From: an uncultured Collinsella sp.
GTDB taxonomy: Bacteria > Actinomycetota > Coriobacteriia > Coriobacteriales > Coriobacteriaceae
Assembly: GCA_900551365.1 (NCBI GenBank)
Contig: URVZ01000111.1
Coordinates: 1-5,245 of the forward strand
Direction: 5' to 3'
Length of the DNA: 5,245 nucleotides
The notes below the pieces were generated by a model. It was not told the origin of the DNA. It worked only from the letters and a program-made list of their open reading frames with translations, and made no database searches. Made by a program: the position numbers and the translations under genes. This document shows, in pieces, positions 4,994-5,245 of this stretch. Each line of letters begins with the position of its first letter. Position 1 is the first letter of the stretch.

Positions 4994-5245
4994 CTAGCGC
5001 TGCGGCTCTGCGGCGCGCACCTGCTCGATGACCTTTTCCATGGTGGCGTCGATGCGGTCCTTTTTGAGCTCACATTCCCAGATGGTGATGCGCGTCCAGC
5101 CCATTTGGGTAAGTGCGTTGATGGCAGCGCGGTCGCGCTCGACGTTGCGACGGAACTTTGCCTCCCAAAACTCAACGTTGCGCTTGGGCTGGCTCGGGTT
5201 GCACTTGGGGCAGCGGTGCCAAAAGCAGCCGTTGACGAAGATGGC
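4994..5245 (-). CDS. vsr: Very-short-patch repair endonuclease Vsr, C-terminal part
   Basis: The last 83 residues and a TAG stop are in the window; the N-terminus lies beyond its right edge. Vsr nicks DNA 5' of the T in T:G mismatches that arise when 5-methylcytosine deaminates, starting their repair. The visible part begins AIFVNGCFWHRCPKC, the family core with the Cys and His residues of the structural zinc site. NVEFWEAKFRRNVERDR is the conserved FW-K-N-RD segment, and GWTRITIWECEL carries the second conserved strand and the further zinc-binding Cys. The catalytic Asp, expected upstream of the core, falls outside the window. Length after WECEL (23 residues) is ordinary. Vsr genes usually sit next to a cytosine-5 methyltransferase, which would be expected to the right. 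No terminator is evident after the stop. Confidence 0.92.
   Translation of the reverse strand, partial: AIFVNGCFWHRCPKCNPSQPKRNVEFWEAKFRRNVERDRAAINALTQMGWTRITIWECELKKDRIDATMEKVIEQVRAAEPQR

Noticed and set aside
4888..5175. A 95-codon - strand frame overlapping the end of vsr
   Set aside because: It is out of frame with the clear Vsr motifs and has a Ser/Arg/Pro-rich composition typical of a frame-shifted GC-rich gene.

Overview
The window looks like the chromosome of a gut anaerobic actinobacterium of the Coriobacteriia, most like Collinsella. This is an inference from GC-rich codon use, the strong GGAG ribosome sites (GGAGCAA recurs before three of the genes) and the gene content; no rRNA or marker gene is present to prove it. 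There is no tRNA, CRISPR array, integrase or intact insertion sequence.

Layout from left to right. (1) Bases 1-603, + strand: the C-terminal 200 residues of an FprA-type flavodiiron protein, with the end of its diiron domain and its complete flavodoxin domain. (2) Bases 626-666: a perfect 16-bp hairpin that serves as a two-way terminator between this gene and the convergent regulator gene. (3) Bases 670-1473, - strand: a DeoR/GlpR-family repressor. (4) Bases 1474-1807: an AT-rich divergent control region with a promoter for the repressor, operator-like repeats, and the leader of the aldolase gene. (5) Bases 1808-2665, + strand: a complete class II ketose-bisphosphate aldolase of the GatY/KbaY/FbaA family. 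(6) Bases 2690-2836: a 147-base near-palindrome with perfect 40-bp arms, placed between two convergent genes and able to terminate both. (7) Bases 2886-3509 (HAD hydrolase) and 3566-4504 (AraC-family regulator), both - strand and probably one transcript, with the regulator first. (8) Bases 4505-4993: no confident gene; it holds a start-less protein-like reading frame and a small coupled open frame that may be remnants. (9) Bases 4994-5245, - strand: the C-terminal 83 residues of a Vsr-type very-short-patch repair endonuclease, running off the window.

How the parts fit. The DeoR repressor and the aldolase are divergent and share one control region. This is the usual arrangement for a sugar-phosphate-sensing repressor controlling a sugar-phosphate aldolase, so the two probably form one regulatory unit. 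The AraC-type regulator and the HAD phosphatase are a second small unit with visibly lower GC than the aldolase. The flavodiiron protein (oxygen or nitric oxide detoxification) and Vsr (repair of T:G mismatches at methylated cytosines) are the ends of neighbouring units. I found no clearly new multi-gene system; the most unusual object is the 40-bp perfect inverted repeat at 2690-2836.
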